A stretch of 42,305 nucleotides of DNA from Myxococcota bacterium (GTDB lineage: Bacteria; Myxococcota_A; Bradymonadia; UBA7976; UBA1532): contig CAUJDF010000001.1 of the NCBI GenBank assembly GCA_963169045.1, positions 1-42,305 of the forward strand, given 5' to 3'. The position numbers and the translations under genes are program-made. The notes below the pieces were generated by a model that ran no database searches, had not been told where the DNA came from, and was given only the letters and a program-made list of their open reading frames with translations. Each line of letters begins with the position of its first letter. Within the stretch, counting starts at the first letter, position 1. Shown here one piece after another: positions 7,001 through 13,165 of this stretch.

Positions 7001-9709
7001 CCGGCGGCGGCCGGCGGCGGCGAGGGCGCTGGCGCGGCGCGCTTCAAGGAGTTCAACGACGCGCTCGACGAGCTCCTGCCCGGTCGCCACGAGGCCACCG
7101 GAACGAAGCAGATGGCCGAGAACTGGGGCCCCGCGATGCGGACGATGGCGGAGGAGTACATCCAGCGCCACCGCGGCGGCGACACGGCCGGCGCGCTGCA
7201 CCACCAGAAGCTGCACCCCGACCACGCCCGCGACGCCGCGTTCCGCGCCCTGGCCCGGCACCCCGAGGCCACGGTGGCGTTCAAGCCCGTCGAGGAGTTG
7301 ACCCACGCCGACCGCGAGGCGCTGCGGCTCGCCTACCACCGCTACCACGCCCGGAAGTCGAACGAGGGCGGCGCCGGAGATCCCGACGAGCGCATCGCGG
7401 CGTGGGAGCGCGCGAACGTTGAGCCCGAACGCTATGCGCCGTCGCTGTTCGGCGGCGAGGAGGAGACCGAGGGCTGGCGCGCGTGGAAGCGCGACCGCGA
7501 CGCCGCGCACGCGAAGTTCAAGGAGGAGGCGCAGGCCGACGAGCCGCTCGATTGGGAGGGCTACAAGAACGCCCACCGCGGCAGCCGCAACGCCTACCGC
7601 GCCATGCAGGACATCGTCCGCGGGCGCTACCTCGCCGACTTCAAGGCGCAGTACGAGGGCCTCGCGGGCGAACCGCTCAAGGCCGGCGTGACCGCCATCG
7701 AGGGCTGGCGCCAGCACCGGCACGCGATGGATCCCGAGTGGAAGGAGTACGAGCAGCAGCGGCGCGCCGCCGCGCAGGGCTCGCTGCAGAAGCGCGACCG
7801 CGGCAAGTTCGCCGCCGACGCCGTCCGCGAGCGCATCGACAAGCGACTCGAGGACGAGGGCGCGCTGCAGCAGCGCCAGCGCACCGCGTTCGACGACGAC
7901 CCCGGCGAGGGCCGCGCCCGCCCCGGCGGCGCCGGCACGCCCGCCGGCCACGAGCGCATCACGCTCGGCGATTCGCTCGAAGCGCAGCTCGCCGACCACG
8001 TCCGCGAGCACGCCGATCTCGTCGACCCCCGGCAGCCGTTCACGGCCCGCATGGGGATCACGATGGACGGCTCGAAGATCGACCAGCAGCGCGCCGTCAA
8101 GGCGTGGCTGCGCGCGAAGCGCATGGGCGTGTTCCTCGGCGCCGGATCCGGCAAGACCAACGTGAGCTTCGGCGCGTTCGGCGAGGCCCGCGCCCGCGGG
8201 CAGGCGCGGCGCGGCATGTACGCCGTGCCGTCGATCGTCCAGGGCCAGTTCGGATCCGAGGCGCTGGCCTACCTCGAACCGGGGAAGACGAAGTGGTGGG
8301 CCAAGGCCGGCGCGCCCAAGGAGGAGCGCTTCCGCGCCTACGGCGACCCCGGCAACCACATGGTCGTGGTCACGCACCAGGCGCTGCGCGACGACGTGAC
8401 CGAGATGGTGTCGCGCCACCTCGGGATCCCGCCCGAGGAGGTCACGACCCGCATGACGGGCTACGACGCCGAGGGCAACGAGGCCCCCGGCGCGTGGAGC
8501 GAGGCCGACACCGACAAGCACGTCGCCGACGCGCTGCGGAAGCACGGCGCCGACGGCCTGCTCGACTTCATGGCCGTGGACGAGGGCCACACCGCCCTCA
8601 ACCGCGCCGGCAAGCGTGACTCCCACATGGCCCGCGTGATCGACTCGCTCGGCCGCTTGTCGAAGCACATCGGGTACATGACCGGGAGCCCGGTGAAGAA
8701 CGACGCCAGCGAAATCTTCGACCAGCTCAAAAAGGTCGCGCCGCACAAGTACGGCGACGGCGAGGGCAAGGTCGGCCGCGCCGAGTTCCTGCGACGATAC
8801 GGCGTCGACACGACGGCGAACCGGGCCGCGCTCCGCCGCGAGCTGGGAAAGCACACGTTCCTCGGCCGCGTCGACCCCGGCACGAAGCCGAAGTACCACC
8901 ACGAGCAGCTCCCCGCGAGCGAGGCGCAGCGCCAGCGGCTCGCCGAGGTCGAGACCGCCTACCTCGACGCGCGGCGCGCGCAGCAGCGTGGCGAGGTCGA
9001 CATCGACGCGATGCGGAAGCTGTCTCCGGGCGCGTTCAAGGACGCCCCGCCGCACGAGCACCACGAGATCGCGAAGCGGCTGCAGGGGAGCGCCGGCATC
9101 ATCCGCGAGGCCGCCTACAACCACGCGATCAACGTGCACGAGGGCTCGGCCAAGTTCGACCGCGTCGCCGAGATCGTCGGCAAGCACGCGGGCGAGAAGG
9201 ACGCGAAGGGGCGCCCGAAGTCGGGCGTCGTCTTCGCTCGCAATCTCGACGCCGTCGAGGCGATTCGACGCCGGCTCGAGTCCGCAGGCCACAAGGTCGT
9301 CACCCTCACCGGCAAGGACGGCGCCGACAACAAGGCCAAGGCCAAGGAGGCGTTCCAGCGCGGCGAGGCCAACGTGATCGTGCTGTCCGACGCGGGCGCC
9401 ACCGGCGCGAACCTGCAGCGTGGCTCCTACCTCGTCGAGCACGACATCCCGCAGACGTTCATGACGTGGGACCAGCGGCAGGCGCGCATCAACCGCATCG
9501 GGCAGGAGCACCAGGAGCCCGACATCTACACGCTCGGCGTCGATCACCCGTGGGAGCACGCCAACCGCGACCGCTTGGAACGTAAGCGGGCGCTCAACGA
9601 CCTCTTCTTCGACGGGGCGACCGAGCGCCTCGACGACTCCGGGCTCGCGTACTATCTTCGGCAGCACCTGGCCAAGCGAGACGACGGGGCGGAGGCGAAG
9701 ACGGCGTGA
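4001..9709 (+). CDS. Giant polyvalent protein with C-terminal SNF2-type helicase
   Basis: A 1902-aa protein; ATG 4001 follows a GAGGGGG ribosome-binding site. The N-terminus has a hydrophobic stretch, EAAKA (17-21), then a small module beginning ERWITVHPHG (about 26-79) that is common at the start of phage polyvalent proteins. Residues 80-1300 are mostly charged, helical and likely coiled coil, with a duplicated 35-residue block around APSLFGGEEET (about 959-993 and 1135-1169). The C-terminal 600 residues form a superfamily 2 helicase: Walker A GAGSGKT (1380-1386), Walker B DEGH (1527-1530), TGSP (motif III type), and motif VI QARINRIGQ (about 1827-1835), the form seen in SNF2/DarB-like enzymes. 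By analogy with P1 DarB it could travel in the capsid and counter restriction; that is inference. The helicase call is firm. Confidence 0.88.
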   Translation: MRLMLASPRLFAAIAQEAAKAENPGERWITVHPHGKDEPGYPVLIKVDPNNPRVGRIIGGAGGKLNYVQVHLKTPEEYRREASVRRAEKRARAEAMRKGEIESPKKAKSLEKLKADREKTEQEIVKKLAEVLGWGKGDEVIQPDQDATRGLDDKARDKLRKEHLKSLLRDANRAGEAAKELLRTDARARAEAGLGELSIKTDDTRLGAEDLLTDNELKEAPGYQKEASGVDNDDLRAERVRALENRLKDATGGGAPEDAARLAQRLARYRPIEQHEIETADPSMLCGWARQVWQRYDRLDNLIAARQDIEKKRDGEVKTEHPMDDGERAELDGLGKLVAGMPMSEALNNAHSSFGKKHLREALTIAAKHGLLDPKEAKRIDREREALRFEEANAPKPEEITPEKLDELPSEALAVLVDEAAGRLRNNILLPAEVREEAMVAQTAARVEVAGTRAQQAQGDRQQTLPDGGATGTGPQQDLAEESEVASIQMDDEQKRAFLKRAIELKAIGTNAKPEPSKEEMDERRENRDVAIDDGAKAAQVYHLVTKLKEVKRAAQRAKKKIEAGESVPGLEYDPGLDTAPAEKAGRGGAVDLHIDPKVAEKLVADLEDDIRTHTARSFLDQLHDAYKDVASQDHLKAGEAERDLFHHLAFGAADAINNHGQTILGGPVIDRQAIDTLGAEGAAQLMAWAVHQHRGDDVEAIHGAVGDYHAGTQKDQAEEAMSTAREAYETANELHQGMLANEAADLPTWHALNQQRIQHLHRAREALGRALGALESTAALHRALKKPPTDQIRVSLGQTAVDTAASQARAIGLSPDDYEIHHDGTNAWLHVKASGFPKLVRKVDPADAALHADMEAIKGGQHDEQGWLPQGFARRTDAPVYSGPAAPSHAEPFDYGLAKHGNVKEALASYIGQRVNDGWSPAQIHQDLLRDSHRLAFDQHGGGTPAAGGGEHPELAAWDRDNVEPQRMAPSLFGGEEETDEWRAWKRARDEHAAQLGPAPAAAGGGEGAGAARFKEFNDALDELLPGRHEATGTKQMAENWGPAMRTMAEEYIQRHRGGDTAGALHHQKLHPDHARDAAFRALARHPEATVAFKPVEELTHADREALRLAYHRYHARKSNEGGAGDPDERIAAWERANVEPERYAPSLFGGEEETEGWRAWKRDRDAAHAKFKEEAQADEPLDWEGYKNAHRGSRNAYRAMQDIVRGRYLADFKAQYEGLAGEPLKAGVTAIEGWRQHRHAMDPEWKEYEQQRRAAAQGSLQKRDRGKFAADAVRERIDKRLEDEGALQQRQRTAFDDDPGEGRARPGGAGTPAGHERITLGDSLEAQLADHVREHADLVDPRQPFTARMGITMDGSKIDQQRAVKAWLRAKRMGVFLGAGSGKTNVSFGAFGEARARGQARRGMYAVPSIVQGQFGSEALAYLEPGKTKWWAKAGAPKEERFRAYGDPGNHMVVVTHQALRDDVTEMVSRHLGIPPEEVTTRMTGYDAEGNEAPGAWSEADTDKHVADALRKHGADGLLDFMAVDEGHTALNRAGKRDSHMARVIDSLGRLSKHIGYMTGSPVKNDASEIFDQLKKVAPHKYGDGEGKVGRAEFLRRYGVDTTANRAALRRELGKHTFLGRVDPGTKPKYHHEQLPASEAQRQRLAEVETAYLDARRAQQRGEVDIDAMRKLSPGAFKDAPPHEHHEIAKRLQGSAGIIREAAYNHAINVHEGSAKFDRVAEIVGKHAGEKDAKGRPKSGVVFARNLDAVEAIRRRLESAGHKVVTLTGKDGADNKAKAKEAFQRGEANVIVLSDAGATGANLQRGSYLVEHDIPQTFMTWDQRQARINRIGQEHQEPDIYTLGVDHPWEHANRDRLERKRALNDLFFDGATERLDDSGLAYYLRQHLAKRDDGAEAKTA

Positions 9710-10008
9710 GCACGCGCCCGACGAGCCAGACGAGCGACGATCCGACTGCGACACACCGCGAGAACGTGCGCCGCAACCTCGCGCGCGTCGAGGGCGCGCT
9801 GCGCCTCGCCGAGCACCACCACGGCCAGATCCGCGCCGGCCTCATGCGGGAGCACGACGACATCGTGCGCGACATCCATCACCACCAGCGCCTGCTACTC
9901 GACCCGAAGGCGGGGCCCTGGACTGCCGAGGATCGCGCCGACTACGAGCGGCTCCTCGACCGCCGGCACCACATCGAGACCTTGCTGCAGGGAGGCGAGG
10001 AGCAGTGA
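9706..10008 (+). CDS. Small helical protein, unknown function
   Basis: A 100-aa protein starting at GTG 9706, whose GTGA overlaps the stop of the helicase gene, so it is probably translated by coupling. It is rich in His, Arg, Glu and Leu and predicted by eye to be almost entirely helical (residues 18-95), with an HHHG and an IHHHQ cluster. No family is recognised. Its position suggests an accessory subunit or chaperone of the giant protein, but this is only inference from adjacency. Confidence 0.65.
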   Translation: MSTRPTSQTSDDPTATHRENVRRNLARVEGALRLAEHHHGQIRAGLMREHDDIVRDIHHHQRLLLDPKAGPWTAEDRADYERLLDRRHHIETLLQGGEEQ

Positions 10009-10271
10009 TCGAGCTCGAAACCGAGGAGCAGGCCGAGCAGCTCGTGACGGCGGCGCAGGCCGTCTCGCTGATCGCCGACGCCGACGAGGAGGCCATCGAC
10101 CCCGAGGGCTTCCGCCGCCGCCGAGACCGCGAGCGACGGCGCGGGAAGTCGCTCGCGCTGGTGTGCGCGCTGGCGGGGCTCGGCGCGTCGGCGCCCAGGC
10201 CGGAGCCGGTGCGCCGCGCCGCGCCGGCACGGCCGCGCCAGCGGTCCAGCCACAGGGCGGCGGGGGGCTGA
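10005..10271 (+). CDS. Small acidic/basic protein, unknown function
   Basis: An 88-aa protein from GTG 10005, again with a four-base GTGA overlap with the preceding stop. The N-terminal 35 residues are acidic and helical, the middle is very basic (RRRRDRERRRGK), followed by a short hydrophobic stretch ALVCALAGLGA, then a Pro/Arg-rich tail. No family is recognised. The short hydrophobic run is too weak to call a membrane segment with confidence. Confidence 0.55.
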   Translation: MIELETEEQAEQLVTAAQAVSLIADADEEAIDPEGFRRRRDRERRRGKSLALVCALAGLGASAPRPEPVRRAAPARPRQRSSHRAAGG

Positions 10272-10273
10272 CG

Positions 10274-10510
10274 ATGCCGCTCTACGAGTACAAGTGCGAC
10301 GAGGGCCACATCACCCTCGACCTGCGGAAGATCGACGCCCGCCACGACCCCCACGTCTGCGAGACCTGCGGCGCGCCAGCGGCGTTCACGCCGTCGGTGG
10401 CGCGCACGTACATGAAGGCCGACGGCTTCCAGAAGGCCATGCCGTCGCGGCCCGGCTTCGACAACTGCGACTACAAGAACCGGCGCTGGCCCGCCGAGCG
10501 CGCGGGCTGA
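10274..10510 (+). CDS. FmdB-type zinc-ribbon protein
   Basis: A 78-aa protein. The MPLYEYKC opening with C8, H12, C29 and C32 is the hallmark of the FmdB/CxxC_CxxC_SSSS zinc-ribbon family, small regulators or adaptors whose exact function is unknown. ATG 10274 was chosen because it lies two bases after the previous stop, has a GGGGGG run just upstream, and matches the family's usual N-terminus; the frame is open further upstream but only as overlap with the previous gene. The C-terminal half (GFQKAMPSRPGFDN) is phage-like. Confidence 0.8.
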   Translation: MPLYEYKCDEGHITLDLRKIDARHDPHVCETCGAPAAFTPSVARTYMKADGFQKAMPSRPGFDNCDYKNRRWPAERAG

Positions 10511-10514
10511 TCGA

Positions 10515-10769
10515 GTGCCCGCCGTCGCCTGCGACGGGTGTGGCGAGGTCCTCGGCGACCTCGACGGCCCGAACGGCGCGCTCAAGGCGCGTCGGGTCTC
10601 GATCAGCAACGGGCGGATGCGCGTGAAGTGCCCGAAGTGCCATCACCACCACGAGGTCGGCGGCGTGGCGGTGGTGCGGAGCGGCGAGGCGGGGAAGGCG
10701 ACGGCGCCGCGGGGGAAGCTCGCCGTCGTGGTCGTGCACCGCGCTACGGGCGACAGCGGCGCAGGATGA
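10515..10769 (+). CDS. Small zinc-ribbon protein with C-terminal EAGKA-hydrophobic tail
   Basis: An 84-aa protein from GTG 10515. Two CxxC knuckles (C6/C9 and C39/C42) separated by about 30 residues form a treble-clef or ribbon-like zinc site, similar in layout to Com-type translational regulators of Mu-like phages, though the similarity is too weak to assign. The C-terminus carries EAGKA (58-62) followed by a hydrophobic AVVVV, the same order as at the end of the methyltransferase gene. Its 3' end overlaps the convergent minus-strand gene by 26 bases. Confidence 0.65.
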   Translation: MPAVACDGCGEVLGDLDGPNGALKARRVSISNGRMRVKCPKCHHHHEVGGVAVVRSGEAGKATAPRGKLAVVVVHRATGDSGAG

Positions 10770-11034
10770 CGGCCCCGCCGTCGGTGCCGACCGGCTCCCA
10801 CCCGTCGGGCACGGCGCAGCCCGAGACGAGCGCGGTGCAGCTCCGGTCCATCGTCGGCAGCCAGACCTTGACGTCCCAGGCCGCGCAGGCGCCCGCGGTC
10901 GTCTCGCTGGCGCTGGACTGAGACACCTTCCCGGCGGCAGCGCCCGTGACCCCCGCCACGAGCACGCCGACCGCCACGAGCATCGCCGTCCGGCGCCGCC
11001 GCTCGCCCTGCCTCACCTCCAACCGCTTCGCCAT
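10744..11034 (-). CDS. Small membrane-anchored or exported four-cysteine protein
   Basis: A 96-aa minus-strand protein. I chose ATG at 11034 because a GGGAGCAGGG purine stretch precedes it and the N-terminus then reads as a standard signal: a basic stretch with RRRR (12-15), a hydrophobic helix from residue 17 to 34, then a polar domain with four cysteines (C50, C66, C73, C94) that could form two disulphides outside the cytoplasm. No family is recognised. It is the only minus-strand gene inside the plus-strand early/head cluster, so it probably has its own promoter. Surface exclusion or lysis help are possibilities, but nothing in the sequence proves either. Confidence 0.6.
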   Translation of the reverse strand: MAKRLEVRQGERRRRTAMLVAVGVLVAGVTGAAAGKVSQSSASETTAGACAAWDVKVWLPTMDRSCTALVSGCAVPDGWEPVGTDGGAVILRRCRP

Positions 11035-11048
11035 GATCCCTGCTCCCG

Positions 11049-11078
11049 TTGACTCTCGATGGTGGTGCCGCATAGCCT
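11049..11078 (+). promoter_or_regulatory. Candidate sigma-70-like promoter before the large hairpin
   Basis: TTGACT at 11049-11054 (five of six consensus bases) is followed after 18 bases by TAGCCT at 11073-11078 (weak, three of six). The surrounding 11065-11105 is AT-richer than nearly all of the window. It would fire rightward into the hairpin and the head genes. On the other strand TTGTTC and TATGCG, 16 bases apart, could serve the minus-strand gene but match poorly. Confidence 0.4.
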
Positions 11079-11100
11079 AGCGGCAAACAGGAACAAGGCG

Positions 11101-11192
11101 AAAGCCGGGCGTTGTCCACGCCCGCGGACCCGAGGGGGCTGATCCCTCCTCTCGGGCCCGCGGGGTCTCCGTGGATGGCGCCCGGCTTTTTT
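11101..11192 (+). terminator. Very long stable hairpin ending in six T: terminator or structured RNA
   Basis: Arms pair in nested order: AAAGCCGGGCG (11101-11111) with CGCCCGGCTTT (11179-11189), TCCAC (11115-11119) with GTGGA (11171-11175), CCCGCGGACCCGAG (11121-11134) with CTCGGGCCCGCGGG (11151-11164, one A-C mismatch), and GGGG (11135-11138) with TCCT-type pairs (11147-11150), leaving an 8-base loop. Six T follow (11187-11192). This is about 33 base pairs in 89 nt. It separates the polyvalent and head modules. Read as coding it would need TTT TTT CGT codons that are rare here, supporting a non-coding role. If the promoter upstream is real, a discrete RNA of about 105 nt would result. Confidence 0.75.
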
Positions 11193-11207
11193 CGTTTCGG
11201 GGCCGGC

Positions 11208-12281
11208 GTGTACGCGGGTTGGCGCCAGCAGATTGCGTTCGGTGACGGGTACGCGGACTTCGTGCCCGCGCCCCCCGTGCGTCTCGGCTGGTACGACGAG
11301 GCCGCGAAGGCGGGCTCGGCCGGTTTCGCCTCGCCCGAGCTGGTCATCGAGAACGGGGTACGGAAGCGCAACGGCGTCACCGTCCCCGTCGGCGCCCGGT
11401 GGGTGTGGTTCCGGTTCTCGGACGAGCGTCCCGACCTCGAAGGCGAGGTCATGGACATCGAGTCGATCCGCAAGTTCGCGTCCTACGTGATCGCGCAGGC
11501 GGGCTGGATCGACCTGAACCACTGGTCCCGGCCGGGGAAACTCCCGCCGGAGATGCTCGCCGCCGGCCGGAGCCCCGAGGAGTACGTGATCGGGGCCCTC
11601 ACGGGCATCCGCGTCTCTCCCGACGGCGTGGCCTACGCCGAGGGCTTCTTGTGGCCCAAGGGCGTCAACGCGCACGCCGATACGGCGTGGACGTGGCTGC
11701 AGATGGCGCCCGAGAAGGTGCACTGCAGCGTCGGCGGCCCGGCGATCAGCCGCGAGCGCGAGCGGCTCCCCGATGGCCGGTGGATCACGCGGCTCAAGCT
11801 GCTCATGAACCACCTGGCCGTCTGCAACCAGGGCGTGCACGTCGACACCGAGGTACGCACGGCCCCGTTCGGGGAGTTCACCAAGGCGCTACTCGGCGGC
11901 GTGCCGGACGAGCCCTGCGACGGCGAGGGCTGCGTGCCGTGCTTCATCCGTGGCCACCGTGAGCCCGGGAAGGGCGTGGTGTCGGCCGGCGGCACGGGCG
12001 GGATCAACAGCACGGGCGCGGTCCCCGAGGACCTCGAAGGCGCGCCGCGCCCGGGCAAGACCTCTGGTGGGGCGCGGAAGGCGTCTCGCCGTGAAGTGGG
12101 GCTCGAGGACGGGCCCCAGGACTGCGTGCACCTCCGGGGCCGTGGCACGTTCGCCAGCGACAAGGCGGCGATCGACCACATGACGGACTGCCTCGGATGG
12201 AGCGCCCAACGGGCGCGAGACACGCTTCGACTCGCCCGGAGCGGTGCGCCCGGCGCGAACAGAGGGAGTGAGGCGGCATGA
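11208..12281 (+). CDS. Putative prohead maturation protease
   Basis: About 357 aa. By pattern it is a herpesvirus-assemblin-fold prohead protease like T4 gp21: a histidine in IDLNHW (H105), a nucleophile serine in VHCSVGG (S174), and a downstream LMNHLAVCNQGVHVDT segment like the third conserved strand. It would cleave scaffold and capsid proteins inside the prohead, and it sits directly before the scaffold and capsid genes as expected. GTG 11208 was preferred because GGGG lies five bases upstream and the hairpin ends at 11192; ATG 11175 or TTG 11112 would place the start inside the hairpin. The protein contains EAAKA (bases 11298-11312) and EPGKG (11961-11975), possible self-cleavage sites. 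The last 100 residues may be a separate Ser/Arg-rich region. Start uncertain, family moderately sure. Confidence 0.72.
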   Translation: MYAGWRQQIAFGDGYADFVPAPPVRLGWYDEAAKAGSAGFASPELVIENGVRKRNGVTVPVGARWVWFRFSDERPDLEGEVMDIESIRKFASYVIAQAGWIDLNHWSRPGKLPPEMLAAGRSPEEYVIGALTGIRVSPDGVAYAEGFLWPKGVNAHADTAWTWLQMAPEKVHCSVGGPAISRERERLPDGRWITRLKLLMNHLAVCNQGVHVDTEVRTAPFGEFTKALLGGVPDEPCDGEGCVPCFIRGHREPGKGVVSAGGTGGINSTGAVPEDLEGAPRPGKTSGGARKASRREVGLEDGPQDCVHLRGRGTFASDKAAIDHMTDCLGWSAQRARDTLRLARSGAPGANRGSEAA

Positions 12282-13114
12282 ACGCGATGGATCGGCTCCG
12301 GGCGCAGTCGGCGCGCCTGACCGCGATGCTTCCGGGCAACGAGCCCGGCAAGGCGATGGGCGCCCCCGAGCCCGGCGGCGCGATGGCGCCGGCACCGGCC
12401 GGCGGCGGCCCGACCCCGGGCGCGCCCGCCGCGCCCCCGGCGGCGCCCGCGCGCCCCGCCGCGCCGGCCGCCCCCGCGGCTCCGCCGCGCCGGCCCGCCG
12501 CCCCGCCGCCCGGCGGCGCGCCCGGTGGCGCCGCGCCGGGCCGCAGCGGCGACGACAACGGCGAGGAGCCCGACGACGACGAGAACCCCGACGAGCCCGG
12601 GAAGGCGCTGCAGCTCCCGCCCGGCACCGAGCAGGTCACGCTGCTCGACGGCGAGGCGTTCATGGCGCACATGGGCGCGCTCGTCGAGGAGCGCGTCAAG
12701 GCGCTGCTCGATCAGCACCTGGCGCCCGTCCACAAGGCGCTCGACACGATCGCCGAGGCCAACGTGGCGGCGCTGGCGGGCCTCGAAGAGACCGGCAAGG
12801 CGATCGGCGCCATGCGGGCCCTGCCGGCGGGCCACATGCCGACGCGCGGCGTCGCGGGCTCGAACGCTCTGCCGGCGACCGCGGGGCAGCGTCTCGGCGA
12901 CCCGCCGCCCGTCCTCGACGGCATGGCTCAGGTCAACGAGAAGCTGAAGTCGCTGGACGCCACCGGCCGTGAGCGCGTGCTCATGCCGCTCGTCTACGAG
13001 GGCCAGATCGGCATGGGCGACGCGCAGTGGGCGGTGAACCACGGCGAGTTCCGCGCCGACACCACGTTCAAGAACCCGGACGCCGTCAAGGCGGCGCTCA
13101 AGGACGCCCGCTAA
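12278..13114 (+). CDS. Probable capsid scaffold protein
   Basis: A 278-aa protein starting at ATG 12278 in a four-base ATGA overlap with the protease. Residues 24-105 are an extreme Ala/Pro/Gly-rich linker and acidic segment (DDDENPDEPGK); residues 125-180 look like a long helix; the C-terminus is a compact charged domain. Scaffold proteins are typically helical, low-complexity and encoded between protease and capsid genes, which is why I call it so. EPGKA occurs twice (residues 22-26 and about 106-110), flanking the linker, and may be cleavage sites. No direct family match is seen. Confidence 0.6.
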   Translation: MNAMDRLRAQSARLTAMLPGNEPGKAMGAPEPGGAMAPAPAGGGPTPGAPAAPPAAPARPAAPAAPAAPPRRPAAPPPGGAPGGAAPGRSGDDNGEEPDDDENPDEPGKALQLPPGTEQVTLLDGEAFMAHMGALVEERVKALLDQHLAPVHKALDTIAEANVAALAGLEETGKAIGAMRALPAGHMPTRGVAGSNALPATAGQRLGDPPPVLDGMAQVNEKLKSLDATGRERVLMPLVYEGQIGMGDAQWAVNHGEFRADTTFKNPDAVKAALKDAR

Positions 13115-13165
13115 CCGGGCATGGCGCTGGCGGGGCGTCCCGGCCGGCGGAGGTAGGTGTACTCG

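Noticed and set aside
5222-9754. A 1510-codon minus-strand open frame opposite the helicase gene
   Set aside because: Antisense shadow of the helicase frame; the plus strand has Walker A, DEGH and motif VI in order.
11112-11207. Extension of the protease gene upstream to TTG 11112 or ATG 11175
   Set aside because: Both starts lie inside the long hairpin, and the added codons (including TTT TTT CGT) do not follow the gene's usage. They cannot be fully excluded.
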